DNA of 51,511 nucleotides. It comes from Paracoccaceae bacterium. Lineage in GTDB: Bacteria; Pseudomonadota; Alphaproteobacteria; Rhizobiales; Stappiaceae. Made by a program: the position numbers and the translations under genes. The stretch covers positions 1 through 51,511 of the forward strand of contig PARB01000105.1 of the NCBI GenBank assembly GCA_002709505.1, in the 5' to 3' direction. Below are positions 27,369-36,195 of the stretch, in pieces. The number at the start of each line of letters is the position of its first letter. Position 1 is the stretch's first letter. The notes below the pieces were generated by a model. It searched no databases and was not told where the DNA came from. It saw nothing but the letters and a program-made list of their open reading frames with translations.

Positions 27369-28979
27369 TCAGATCGGCAGGTGGCTGGGGCGCTGCCAAC
27401 GCACCCACAGCGCAACCAGAAGCCGCGAGACGGTGAAAGCGGAAAACACCGTGGTGAAGATGCCGATCGCCAGCGTCACCGCGAACCCGCGGATCGGACC
27501 GGAGCCGAGCTGGAACAGAATGAGCGCCGCGATCAGCGTGGTGATATTGGCGTCCAAGATCGTGCCGAGAGCGCGCGAGTAACCGGCATCAATGGCGCTG
27601 ATCGCCGATCGCCCGGCGCGCGCCTCCTCCCGTATCCGCTCGAAGATCAGCACATTGGCGTCGACCGCCATGCCGATCGTGAGCACGATCCCGGCGATGC
27701 CCGGAAGCGTCAGCGTTGCCTGAAGCGCCGTCAGCGCCCCGAAGATCAGCAACACGTTGGTGACCAGCGCAAGGTCAGCAATCACGCCGAAGCGGCCATA
27801 GGCGAGCACCATGAAGGCGATGACCAGAGCCGCGCCAATAAGCGATGCGATCCGGCCGGCATCGACCGAATCCTGACCGAGCCCCGGCCCGATGGAGCGC
27901 TCCTCGACGACGGTCAACTTGGCCGGCAGCGCGCCGGCGCGCAGCAGCACCGCAAGGTCGTTGGCGCTTTCCACGGTGAAGTCGCCGGAGATCTGGCCGG
28001 AGCCGCCGGTGATCGGTTCGCGAATGACCGGAGCGGAAATCACCTCGTTGTCGAGAACGATGGCGAAGGGCCGCCCGACATTGCGCTGGGTCACGACCGA
28101 GAAGGTCCGCGCGCCCGAGGTGTTGAAGCGGAAATTGACCACCGGCTCGTTGGTTTCCGGATTGAAGGACACCTGGGCGTCGATCAGATCCTCGCCGGAC
28201 AGCAGCGGCGATTCCTCAAGCAGATAGGGGAATGGGGGATCGTCCTGCGAATACATCACGACGCTGCCGACCGGCGGGCGCGACTGCATCGCCTGCTCCG
28301 CCGACATCGACTGGTCGACCATGTGGAACGTGAGCTGCGCGGTCTGACCGACAAGATCCTTCAGCCGCTCCGGATCGCCCTCGCCCGGCGCTTCCACGAG
28401 GATCCGATCCTCGCCCTGACGCTGGATCGACGGCTCCGTCGTGCCGAATTCGTCGAGACGCAGGCGAATCACCTCGATCGACTGCTGCACGATCGAGCTC
28501 ATGCGCTGCGCCAGGCCCTGTTCGGTGTAGGCAAACCGGATCAGCCCGTCGTCGCTGACGGTCATGCCGAATTCCTCGACCGCCTGCCCGCCGAACATGT
28601 TGGCGACGAGCGGGTTGGTCAGTTCGCTGAGACGCTGGCGCGCCTCGTCGAGACGGGTCAGGTCGCGAATGCGCACCTGGGCGCCATCCGCCTGCACGCC
28701 GAGCCCGGTGTAGCCGATGCGCGGATCGTCGCGCAGCCGCTGGCGGATGTCACCGACCAGCGTGTTGAGCCGCTTCTTGATGTAGTCGTTGCGATCGACT
28801 TCGTAGAGGAGATAGGCACCGCCCTGCAGATCGAGACCGAGCACGATCTGGTTCTTGGGAAGCCAGCTCGGCAATCCCCGCAGCGTGTCGGACGACAGGA
28901 AGTTGGGCAGCGTGGTCACTGCCCCGGACAGGATGACGAGGACGATCAGGGCGATCTTCCAGCGTGCGAAATAAAGCAT
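27369..28979 (-). CDS. secD: protein translocase subunit SecD
   Basis: A 536-residue partner of SecF. An N-terminal membrane helix precedes the conserved QIVLGLDLQGGAYLLYEVD. The large periplasmic P1 region spans roughly 70-365 and five membrane helices fill the C-terminal third. The conserved proton-path Asp lies in GIVLTIGMAVDANVLIFERI. It follows yajC by 77 bp and precedes secF. Confidence 0.96.
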   Translation of the reverse strand: MLYFARWKIALIVLVILSGAVTTLPNFLSSDTLRGLPSWLPKNQIVLGLDLQGGAYLLYEVDRNDYIKKRLNTLVGDIRQRLRDDPRIGYTGLGVQADGAQVRIRDLTRLDEARQRLSELTNPLVANMFGGQAVEEFGMTVSDDGLIRFAYTEQGLAQRMSSIVQQSIEVIRLRLDEFGTTEPSIQRQGEDRILVEAPGEGDPERLKDLVGQTAQLTFHMVDQSMSAEQAMQSRPPVGSVVMYSQDDPPFPYLLEESPLLSGEDLIDAQVSFNPETNEPVVNFRFNTSGARTFSVVTQRNVGRPFAIVLDNEVISAPVIREPITGGSGQISGDFTVESANDLAVLLRAGALPAKLTVVEERSIGPGLGQDSVDAGRIASLIGAALVIAFMVLAYGRFGVIADLALVTNVLLIFGALTALQATLTLPGIAGIVLTIGMAVDANVLIFERIREEARAGRSAISAIDAGYSRALGTILDANITTLIAALILFQLGSGPIRGFAVTLAIGIFTTVFSAFTVSRLLVALWVRWQRPSHLPI

Positions 28980-29056
28980 GGCGTGGCCGTCTCTGGTATC
29001 CCCGCCTCACGCCTTGCGGCGTGCGGCGGAGAGGATTGGAAGTCGAACGTGTCGGT

Positions 29057-29392
29057 TCAGCCGTTGTCCTTCGCGGGCTCCGACTTGGAGCGCACTTCGG
29101 TGATCATGCTGCGCACGACCCGGACCTTCAGCCCCTCGGAGAGCTCGACCTGCACTTCGGCGTCGTCCACCACCTTGGAAATCTTTCCGATGATGCCGCC
29201 GGCGGTCACGATCGTATCGCCGCGACGCAGGTTGGCCACCATCTCCTGGTGCTGCTTCATCCGCTGACGCTGCGGCCGGATGATCAGGAAATACATGATC
29301 ACGAAGATCAGAATAAAGGGAAGAATGGACATCAGCAGGTCGGGTCCCCCGGCCCCTCCAACCCCTTGTGCGTAAGCAGGCGTAATCAGCAT
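29057..29392 (-). CDS. yajC: preprotein translocase accessory subunit YajC
   Basis: A 111-residue small inner-membrane protein of the SecDF-YajC complex. It begins MLITPAYAQG, then one membrane helix (LLMSILPFILIFVIMYFLII) followed by the signature RPQRQRMKQHQEMVANLRRGD and a beta-rich cytoplasmic domain. The ATG at 29392 has AAGGAG 6 nt upstream. It is the first gene of yajC-secD-secF-NDUFAF3-like-NDUFAF6-like. Confidence 0.95.
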   Translation of the reverse strand: MLITPAYAQGVGGAGGPDLLMSILPFILIFVIMYFLIIRPQRQRMKQHQEMVANLRRGDTIVTAGGIIGKISKVVDDAEVQVELSEGLKVRVVRSMITEVRSKSEPAKDNG

Positions 29393-29477
29393 CAAACTCT
29401 CCTTGACCGGGCCCGGCGCGTCTTGCGCCGCAACGCAATCTCGCCCCTGCCCGACGACTGAACCTCAGGTGGCGCGG

Positions 29478-29505
29478 ACTATACAAGCCGCGTGCCGCTT
29501 TGCAA
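29478..29505 (-). promoter_or_regulatory. promoter of the yajC-secDF operon
   Basis: Minus strand: -35 TTGCAA (29500-29505), 16-bp spacer, -10 TATAGT (29478-29483). It is about 85 bp upstream of yajC and sits in the divergent region shared with the DUF815 gene. Confidence 0.6.
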
Positions 29506-29642
29506 GGCGAACCGAACCGCAACGCTACCGGTGCCGGAGCGTCTTTCACCACCCCGGCGCCCCATGCTAGGAGGAGCGTCTTGCCTTCAACATCGGGCGC
29601 GGCGACAGGCGTCCGAACCAACTCCGGACACGGCCAGACATC

Positions 29643-30542
29643 ATGGACACCTCTCCGCCCGACAAGCACGCGTTGCAAGCGCTGAACGACAGGCTCGACA
29701 CGCTGATCTCGCTGATCGAACGCGCCGTTCCGCCGGCGCGCGACAAGCCTGACTTTGGCGCCGCCGATGCTTTCGTCTGGGCCGCCGGCACCTCGAGCCT
29801 GATGCCGGTGGCGCGCGTGAACCGGATCGATATCTCGCTGCTGCAGGGCGTGGACCGCGCCCGCGACCAGCTCATCGACAACACCAGGCGCTTTGCCAGA
29901 GGCTTTGCCGCCAACAACGTGCTGCTGTGGGGCGCGCGGGGCATGGGCAAGTCGTCGCTGGTCAAATCCGTTCATGCCAGCATCAACCGGGACTTCGCCG
30001 ATGCGGGCGATACGGCCCGCCTGAAACTCGTTGAGATCCACCGCGAGGACATCGAGACGCTTCCCGACCTGATGAGCGTCCTGAAACAGGCGCCGCATCG
30101 CACCATCCTGTTTTGCGACGACCTCAGCTTCGACAATGACGACACGTCCTACAAGTCGCTCAAGGCCGCGCTTGACGGCGGCATCGAGGGCCGGCCAGAC
30201 AATGTGCTTTTCTATGCCACCTCCAACCGGCGGCACCTGCTTCCGCGCGACATGATCGAGAACGAGCGGTCGACCGCCATCAATCCGGGCGAGGCAGTGG
30301 AGGAAAAGGTCTCGCTGTCGGATCGCTTCGGCCTGTGGCTCGGCTTCCACAAGTGCAGCCAGGACGATTATCTGGACATGATCAACGCCTACGCCCGCCA
30401 TTTCGAGCTCGATGTCGATCCGGCGGATCTGCGTTCGCAGGCGCTGGAATGGGCGACAACCCGTGGAAGCCGCTCGGGGCGTGTGGCCTTCCAGTTCATC
30501 CAGGACCTTGCAGGGCGGCTGGAGAAAAATCTTCAAGGGTGA
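29643..30542 (+). CDS. AAA ATPase of the DUF815 family
   Basis: A 299-residue cytoplasmic P-loop ATPase of unknown role. After an N-terminal helical region, Walker A is GARGMGKSS (residues 97-105), Walker B RTILFCDDLSF (about 155), and a sensor-1-like YATSNRRHLLP follows. SDRFGLWLGF is a further family landmark. No clear ribosome site precedes the ATG at 29643. It is divergent from yajC and is the first gene of a two-gene plus-strand group. What it remodels cannot be told from context. Confidence 0.88.
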   Translation: MDTSPPDKHALQALNDRLDTLISLIERAVPPARDKPDFGAADAFVWAAGTSSLMPVARVNRIDISLLQGVDRARDQLIDNTRRFARGFAANNVLLWGARGMGKSSLVKSVHASINRDFADAGDTARLKLVEIHREDIETLPDLMSVLKQAPHRTILFCDDLSFDNDDTSYKSLKAALDGGIEGRPDNVLFYATSNRRHLLPRDMIENERSTAINPGEAVEEKVSLSDRFGLWLGFHKCSQDDYLDMINAYARHFELDVDPADLRSQALEWATTRGSRSGRVAFQFIQDLAGRLEKNLQG

Positions 30543-30640
30543 CGGTCGTCCGCCTCCTGCCGTTGATCCGCGTCTCGCTGCACCCCACCTGCAATGCGGA
30601 CCGCAGGTTTCTTGATGGCAACCGGGAGCGAGCGAACATC

Positions 30641-31684
30641 ATGACCGGCAGGAAACTGACCCTGATCCTGATCGCCACGGCATTACTGGCTCTCACTCTG
30701 GGTCTGCTGCGCGGTCTGTCCGATTTCGATCTCGCCGACCGGGTGACAGAGGACATCGTCTTCCCCTCACAGTCCGGCCGGATCGCGGGCACCCTTCTCC
30801 TGCCGGCTTCATCTCCCGCGCCGCCGCCGGTGGTCCTCATCGTCCATGGCGACGGACCGCAGGACCGCTATTCGGCCGAGGGCTACCTTCCCCTCATCAA
30901 CGCCTTGCTGGACGCCGGGATCGGCGTGTTCAGCTGGGACAAGCCCGGCATCGGCGAAAGCGAGGGAGACTGGCGCAAGCAGTCGATGGACGACCGGGCC
31001 GCTGAGGCGCGCGCCGCGCATCAGGCAGTCAGGCAAGCAGCCGGCAACACGGTTGGGGCAATCGGTTATCTGGGATTCTCGCAAGCCGGCTGGGTCCTGC
31101 CGACGCTCGCCACAGACCCCGACGCAGACGCCTTTTTCGTCCTTGTCGGAGGGGCATTGAACTGGCAGCGCCAGGGGGCCTATCTGACCCGCAGCCGCCT
31201 GCAGGGCCTCGGCTGGTCAGAAGGCGCCATCGCAGCCGAGATCGACCGGCAGGCCGCCGCCGAGGCCGCACTGGACGACACGCCCGACGAGATGGCCAGG
31301 GTCGATGCCGCGGCCCGCCTGTTCGGCGTCCCGCGCGAGCGGGCGGGCTTCATCTTGCGCAACCGGGATGCCGACGCGACGGACGCCCTGAGAAAGGCCA
31401 AGGCTCCGGTCCTCGCGCTGTGGGGGGAAGACGATCTCAATGTCGATGCGTCGACCAACGCGCGGGACTATGCGCGTCTTCTGCTGCCCAATCATCCCGC
31501 CAATCGCGTCGACATCATCCCGGGCGCGACCCACGGCCTGCTGAAAAGCTGGCTCTTCAACTATCAGCTTCCGCAGGGCATGCCGTGGTGGGCCAGGACG
31601 GCCTTCGTCGTCCTCGGTCGCTATGCCTATGCCGACGGCGCAATCGCGACGATTGCCGGCTGGATCGACAAGACGGCCCGATAG
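30641..31684 (+). CDS. membrane-anchored alpha/beta hydrolase
   Basis: 347 residues. An N-terminal hydrophobic segment (LTLILIATALLALTLGLLRG) is a signal or anchor, so the enzyme is probably periplasmic or membrane-attached. The oxyanion motif VLIVHGDGP is near residue 66, the nucleophile elbow GFSQAG has Ser147, the acid is in WGEDDLNVD (about 287), and the His in GATHGLL (about 319). A helical cap lies at 165-255. The substrate is unknown; an esterase or peptidase-like role is possible. The ATG at 30641 is chosen because upstream frames overlap the DUF815 gene. Confidence 0.85.
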   Translation: MTGRKLTLILIATALLALTLGLLRGLSDFDLADRVTEDIVFPSQSGRIAGTLLLPASSPAPPPVVLIVHGDGPQDRYSAEGYLPLINALLDAGIGVFSWDKPGIGESEGDWRKQSMDDRAAEARAAHQAVRQAAGNTVGAIGYLGFSQAGWVLPTLATDPDADAFFVLVGGALNWQRQGAYLTRSRLQGLGWSEGAIAAEIDRQAAAEAALDDTPDEMARVDAAARLFGVPRERAGFILRNRDADATDALRKAKAPVLALWGEDDLNVDASTNARDYARLLLPNHPANRVDIIPGATHGLLKSWLFNYQLPQGMPWWARTAFVVLGRYAYADGAIATIAGWIDKTAR

Positions 31685-31703
31685 GGTCGCCTGACAGGCC
31701 GCG

Positions 31704-32237
31704 CTACGGCTGGGGCTTGAGCCGCGGCACGACCTCGCTGGGACCAAGCTGCGGCGCCGTTCCGGCAAGCGGATCTTCGCCCGCAGCCGCCTGTTCGGAG
31801 ATCGGCGGTCCGCTATAGTTGGCCGGCGGGGCCACCGTCGACGACTGCTTGCAATCGGTCAGCCAGACGTCATAGACGGCGTGTTCCACCGCATGCAGAC
31901 CGGGGCTTGCGGCAAACATCCAGCCGGTAAAAATCCGCCGCACCTCGTTTTCAAGCGTGATTTCATCGACTTCGACGAAAGCGGTGGTCTGCGGCGTTTC
32001 CGTCTGAGGACGGGTGTTGCACTGGCGCGGCGTCACCTGCAGCGCGCCGAACTGAACCGTTTCTCCGATATAGACATCAAAGGCGATGATCCGTCCGGTG
32101 ATCTTGTCGAGGCCGGAGAAGACGGCGACGGGATTTTCGATCTTTTCCGCCGACGCCGGTGCACTCAGCGCAAGAACCAGGGCAGCGGCCCCCAGAAGAG
32201 GGCCACGACCGACGCTTCGTCCTGCAAGTTTCAACAT
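31704..32237 (-). CDS. DUF2155 periplasmic protein
   Basis: 177 residues with a signal peptide of about 30 residues (GAAALVLALSAPASA-E). The conserved core includes AVFSGLDKITGRIIAFDV, GALQVTPRQCNTRPQ and RRIFTGWMFAASPGLHAVEHAVYDVWLTDC. The two Cys could form a disulfide. The C-terminus is Pro-rich and low complexity. The ATG at 32237 has GGAGTG upstream; a GTG at 32267 overlapping the valS stop (GTGA) is an alternative start. The function of the family is unknown. It is probably co-transcribed with valS. Confidence 0.85.
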   Translation of the reverse strand: MLKLAGRSVGRGPLLGAAALVLALSAPASAEKIENPVAVFSGLDKITGRIIAFDVYIGETVQFGALQVTPRQCNTRPQTETPQTTAFVEVDEITLENEVRRIFTGWMFAASPGLHAVEHAVYDVWLTDCKQSSTVAPPANYSGPPISEQAAAGEDPLAGTAPQLGPSEVVPRLKPQP

Positions 32238-32263
32238 GCATTTCACTCCGAACGACGACAGGC

Positions 32264-35116
32264 TCACGCAGCCGTCAACTCCGCGATCCGCGCCTGCGCC
32301 TCGCCAATCCGCGTCTTGCGCTCAAGCAGTTCGTCGCGCTTTTCCTTTTCAGCCACGACGATCGCTTCGGGTGCCTTGGCAAGGAAGCCTTCGTTGCCAA
32401 GCTTCTTGTCGATGCGCGCGATCTCGCCGTCCAGCTTCGCCGCTTCCTTGGCAAGGCGCGCGGCTTCCGCGTCGATGTCGATCACGTCTGCCAACGGCAG
32501 GCAGACCATCGCTTCGCGGCTGACAATCTGGACGGCACCGCGCGGCGCGGTGTCCGCAAGCGAAACGGTCTCCGCCCGTGCCAGCCTCAGGATCAGCGAC
32601 TCATGCGTTTCCAGACGGCGGCGGGTATCCTCATTCGCACCCGTCACCACAAGCGGAACCTTGGCGCCGGCCGGCACATTCATCTCCGCGCGCACCGAGC
32701 GAACGGACGAAATCAGGTCGACGAGCCAGTTGATTTCGGCCGCCGCCTCGAGGTCGCCGCCGAGCAAGCTCGGCCAGCGGGTGTGCGCCAGAAGCCGTGG
32801 ACGCGGCTTGCCCGCCCCTTCCGCTTCCACCGTGCGCGCCCAAAGCTCCTCCGTCATGAACGGCATGAACGGATGCAGGATCTTCAGGATCTCGTCGAGC
32901 ACCCAGGCCGCAGCGGCCCGTGTCTCCGCTTTCGCGCCCTCGGAGCCTTCGGCGAAGATCGGCTTGGCGAACTCCAGATACCAGTCGCAATAGGTGTTCC
33001 AGACGAAGCGATAGGCCGCGCCCGCCGCCTCGTTGAAGCGGAAGCCCTCCAGCGCCTCGGTGACCTCGGCGATGCAACGCCCCGTTTCCGTGACGATCCA
33101 GCGGTTGACGATCTCCGTGGCGGCCGCCGGGTCGAAGCCTTCCGGCCGCGTTCCGCCGTTCATCTCCACGAAGCGGGCTGCATTCCAGAGCTTCGTGACG
33201 AAATTGCGGTATCCGCCGACCCGGCTTGTCGCCAGCTTGATGTCACGCCCCTGGGCGGCCATTGCCGCGAGGGTAAAGCGCAACGCATCCGCACCGAATT
33301 CGTCGATCAGCGCCAGCGGGTCGATGACGTTGCCCTTCGACTTCGACATCTTCTGGCCCTTCTCGTCGCGGACCAGGGCGTGGATGTAGACGGTACTGAA
33401 GGGTTCGGTCGTCATGTAATGATCGCCGAACATCATCATCCGGGCGACCCAGAAGAAGATGATGTCGAAGCCGGTGACCAGAACGCTGGTCGGATAGTAG
33501 TTGGCAAGCTCCGCCGTCTTGTCCGGCCATCCGAGCGTCGAGAAGGGCCACAGTGCGGAGGAGAACCACGTGTCGAGAACGTCCTCGTCCCGGTAGAGAG
33601 CGATCGTCGCGGCATCGGCGCCCTCGCCCTCCCAGCGCGCGAGCGCGTCGTCCTGGGCGATCACTTCGCAGCTCTTGCCATAGTGTGCCTGAGCCGCTGC
33701 AATCGCGTCTTCTTCGGTGCGTTCGACAAAGATCTTGCCGTCGGGCCCGTACCAGGCGGGGATGCGATGGCCCCACCACAGCTGGCGCGAAATGCACCAG
33801 GGCTGGATGTTCTCCATCCACTCGAAATAGGTCTTTTCCCAGTTGCGCGGCACGAACTCGGTCCGCCCCTCGCGCACGCTGGCGATCGCCGGCTTCGCCA
33901 GCGTCTTGGCGTCGACATACCACTGGTCGGTCAGGAGAGGCTCGATCGGAACGCCGCCGCGATCGCCGTGCGGCACCATATGCGCATGCGGCTCGACCCG
34001 GTCGAGCAGGCCCCTTTCGTCCATCGCCTCGACCAGACGCTTGCGCACGTCGAACCGGTCGCCCCCTTCGAAGGCATCCATCGTCGCGGCAAGTTCGCCG
34101 GTCTGAGCGAGACCCTCGAGAAACTCCGGATTGTCGCGCAGCCGAACCCGCGCCTCCCGGTCGAGCACCGAGATCATCGGCAGGTCGTGCCGACGGCCGA
34201 CCTCGAAATCGTTGAAATCATGCGCCGGGGTGATCTTGACCGCACCGGAGCCCGCATCCGGGTCGGCATAGTCGTCCGCGACGATGGGAATCCGGCGCCC
34301 GACCAGCGGCAGGATCACATGCTTGCCGATGAGATCGCGATAGCGCGGATCCTCCGGGTTCACGGCGACCGCCGTGTCGCCGAGCATCGTCTCCGGGCGC
34401 GTCGTCGCGACGGTGATATAGGTCCGCGTCTCATAGGCGGTCGGATTGCCGTCCTCATCCCACTCGACAGGCGCTTCAAAGCTCTCGCCCGCCTCGAGCG
34501 GATAGCGGAAATGCCAGAGATTGCCCTGGATCTCGCGCTGCTCGACCTCAAGGTCCGAAATTGCGGTAAGGAACCGCGGGTCCCAGTTCACAAGGCGCTT
34601 GTCCTTGTAGATCAGCCCCTCGCGATACAGGCTGATGAACACCTCGAGCACAGCCTTCGACAGGCCCTCGTCCATCGTGAAGCGCTCGCGCGACCAGTCG
34701 CAGGACGCCCCCAGCCGCTTGAGCTGGTTCAGGATCATGCCGCCGGATTCAGCCTTCCACTCCCAGACGCGCTCGACGAATTTCTCGCGGCCCATGGCGC
34801 GCCGGTCCGGCTCCTGGCGCTCGGCGAGCTGACGCTCGACAACCATCTGCGTCGCGATGCCCGCGTGGTCCATGCCCGGCTGCCACAGCACGTCTCGACC
34901 GCGCATGCGTTCGAAGCGCACCAGAATGTCCTGCAACGTGTTGTTGAGGGCATGTCCCATGTGCAGGGACCCGGTGACATTGGGCGGCGGAATGACGATG
35001 GAATAGGACGCCGCACCGGGTTCGGCGCCGGCGCCGGCCTTGAACGCGTCGGCCTTTTCCCAGATCCCCGCGATACGGGGTTCGACAGTTGCGGCATCGT
35101 AAGACTTGTCGAGCAT
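32264..35116 (-). CDS. valS: valyl-tRNA synthetase
   Basis: A 950-residue class I synthetase. The HIGH-type motif is PPPNVTGSLHMGHALN (HMGH at 52-55) and the KMSKS motif is in GQKMSKSKGNVIDPLA (about 560). Between them lies the CP1 editing domain (roughly 195-340), which removes mischarged threonine. The C-terminus has the ValS tRNA-binding coiled coil (ARLAKEAAKLDGEIARIDKK). It is followed directly by the DUF2155 gene. Confidence 0.97.
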   Translation of the reverse strand: MLDKSYDAATVEPRIAGIWEKADAFKAGAGAEPGAASYSIVIPPPNVTGSLHMGHALNNTLQDILVRFERMRGRDVLWQPGMDHAGIATQMVVERQLAERQEPDRRAMGREKFVERVWEWKAESGGMILNQLKRLGASCDWSRERFTMDEGLSKAVLEVFISLYREGLIYKDKRLVNWDPRFLTAISDLEVEQREIQGNLWHFRYPLEAGESFEAPVEWDEDGNPTAYETRTYITVATTRPETMLGDTAVAVNPEDPRYRDLIGKHVILPLVGRRIPIVADDYADPDAGSGAVKITPAHDFNDFEVGRRHDLPMISVLDREARVRLRDNPEFLEGLAQTGELAATMDAFEGGDRFDVRKRLVEAMDERGLLDRVEPHAHMVPHGDRGGVPIEPLLTDQWYVDAKTLAKPAIASVREGRTEFVPRNWEKTYFEWMENIQPWCISRQLWWGHRIPAWYGPDGKIFVERTEEDAIAAAQAHYGKSCEVIAQDDALARWEGEGADAATIALYRDEDVLDTWFSSALWPFSTLGWPDKTAELANYYPTSVLVTGFDIIFFWVARMMMFGDHYMTTEPFSTVYIHALVRDEKGQKMSKSKGNVIDPLALIDEFGADALRFTLAAMAAQGRDIKLATSRVGGYRNFVTKLWNAARFVEMNGGTRPEGFDPAAATEIVNRWIVTETGRCIAEVTEALEGFRFNEAAGAAYRFVWNTYCDWYLEFAKPIFAEGSEGAKAETRAAAAWVLDEILKILHPFMPFMTEELWARTVEAEGAGKPRPRLLAHTRWPSLLGGDLEAAAEINWLVDLISSVRSVRAEMNVPAGAKVPLVVTGANEDTRRRLETHESLILRLARAETVSLADTAPRGAVQIVSREAMVCLPLADVIDIDAEAARLAKEAAKLDGEIARIDKKLGNEGFLAKAPEAIVVAEKEKRDELLERKTRIGEAQARIAELTAA

Positions 35117-35149
35117 TGTTTTTCTCGGATCCTGAAAACTGAACGCGTG

Positions 35150-35177
35150 GTTACTCGCAGGCGCGGCGCCAAGTCAA
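35150..35177 (-). promoter_or_regulatory. possible valS promoter
   Basis: Minus strand: -35 TTGACT (35172-35177), 16-bp spacer, -10 AGTAAC (35150-35155). The -35 is good and the -10 weak. It lies 34 bp upstream of the valS ATG, after the popZ terminator. Confidence 0.35.
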
Positions 35178-35233
35178 CCGTCGCCGGGAAGTGGGCGACA
35201 GCAAGGCGGCCGGATCATGAGCGGAAAATAAAT

Positions 35234-35256
35234 GCGCCGCCCCGGAAGGGCGGCGC
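35234..35256 (-). terminator. intrinsic terminator after popZ
   Basis: A 9-bp GC stem (GCGCCGCCC at 35234-35242 and GGGCGGCGC at 35248-35256), 5-nt loop, followed on the minus strand by ATTTATTTTCC. It lies 30 bp beyond the popZ stop and separates popZ from valS. Confidence 0.8.
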
Positions 35257-35287
35257 GGAGAGAAGCACAAAAAGGACGTTCGCCCTC

Positions 35288-35944
35288 CTACCGGCCGCGC
35301 GATACCCGCTCGATTTCCTGCCGTACGAGGCGCTCGACCATCGGAGGAAGGTTTTCATCGAGCCAGGACTTCAGCATCGGGCGCAGCATCTCCTTCACCA
35401 GATCCTCAAGCGTCCGGGCGTTGTTGGACAGGATCGTGCCGGCGAGATTGTTGAAGGCCGAATGCACCGCCTGGTTTGCCGTCGGAGACAGGAGTTCCTC
35501 GGTGAACCGCTCGCTCGTCGTCTGGGAGGCAGCGGCGGGTGCCGGCTCTTCTTCCACAAAGGCGATGTCGCCGACCTCTTCCTCGGCGCTGGCAAGACCC
35601 TCGACCATTTCGAACGCATCGTCTGCATCCGCAACGGCCAGGTCCTCGGTGAGCTCGAGAACGTCATCCGCCTCGCCGTCGGCCTCCGCCTCGACCTCGG
35701 GTTCCGGCTCGCTTTTCGCTTCGGGCTCCTGGAACTCGATCTCGTCGTCACCAGCGGAATCGAACAGCTTGTCGAGATCGTCCTGCGACATCTCGGCGGA
35801 GGCATCCTCCGCGACAACGGCTTCCGGCCCGGCTGCACTGTCTTCCGCTTCCGCTGCGGGCGTTTCCTCGTCGGAGATGATCCGGCGAATAGACGCCAGA
35901 ATTTCCTCCATGGAGGGTTCCTGAGCTTGATTGGCGTTGGCCAT
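35288..35944 (-). CDS. popZ: polar organizing protein PopZ (DUF2497)
   Basis: 218 residues. The N-terminal helix SMEEILASIRRIISDEE (11-27) is the partner-binding segment. Residues of about 28-145 are a disordered, Glu/Asp/Ala/Pro-rich linker. The C-terminal oligomerisation helices are ARTLEDLVKEMLRPMLKSWL and ENLPPMVERLVRQEIERV. PopZ forms a polar condensate that anchors the ParB-bound origin and cell-cycle regulators. The acidic linker is longer than in the 177-residue Caulobacter protein. It lies between valS and tolC, has its own terminator, and probably its own promoter. Confidence 0.93.
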   Translation of the reverse strand: MANANQAQEPSMEEILASIRRIISDEETPAAEAEDSAAGPEAVVAEDASAEMSQDDLDKLFDSAGDDEIEFQEPEAKSEPEPEVEAEADGEADDVLELTEDLAVADADDAFEMVEGLASAEEEVGDIAFVEEEPAPAAASQTTSERFTEELLSPTANQAVHSAFNNLAGTILSNNARTLEDLVKEMLRPMLKSWLDENLPPMVERLVRQEIERVSRGR

Positions 35945-36195
35945 ACCGATCCCCGTACTCGACTACTGCGATGCCCGGGCCAAAAACCCGACATCAAGGC
36001 TGAGACTCATGCCTCACGCCGTTCCGCGACTCACATGTTAAGAATATAACGCGTTCCAGCGCCGCGGGAAAAGCACAACGCAACGACGAATCCGCAGCAT
36101 CGCTCTTGTCAAGCGCAAGAAAGTGCCGATTCCGCTAGAATTCGGACAATTCCCGCACTCGCTGAGCGTATTCGGCCGGTAAAATACGTCGATTT

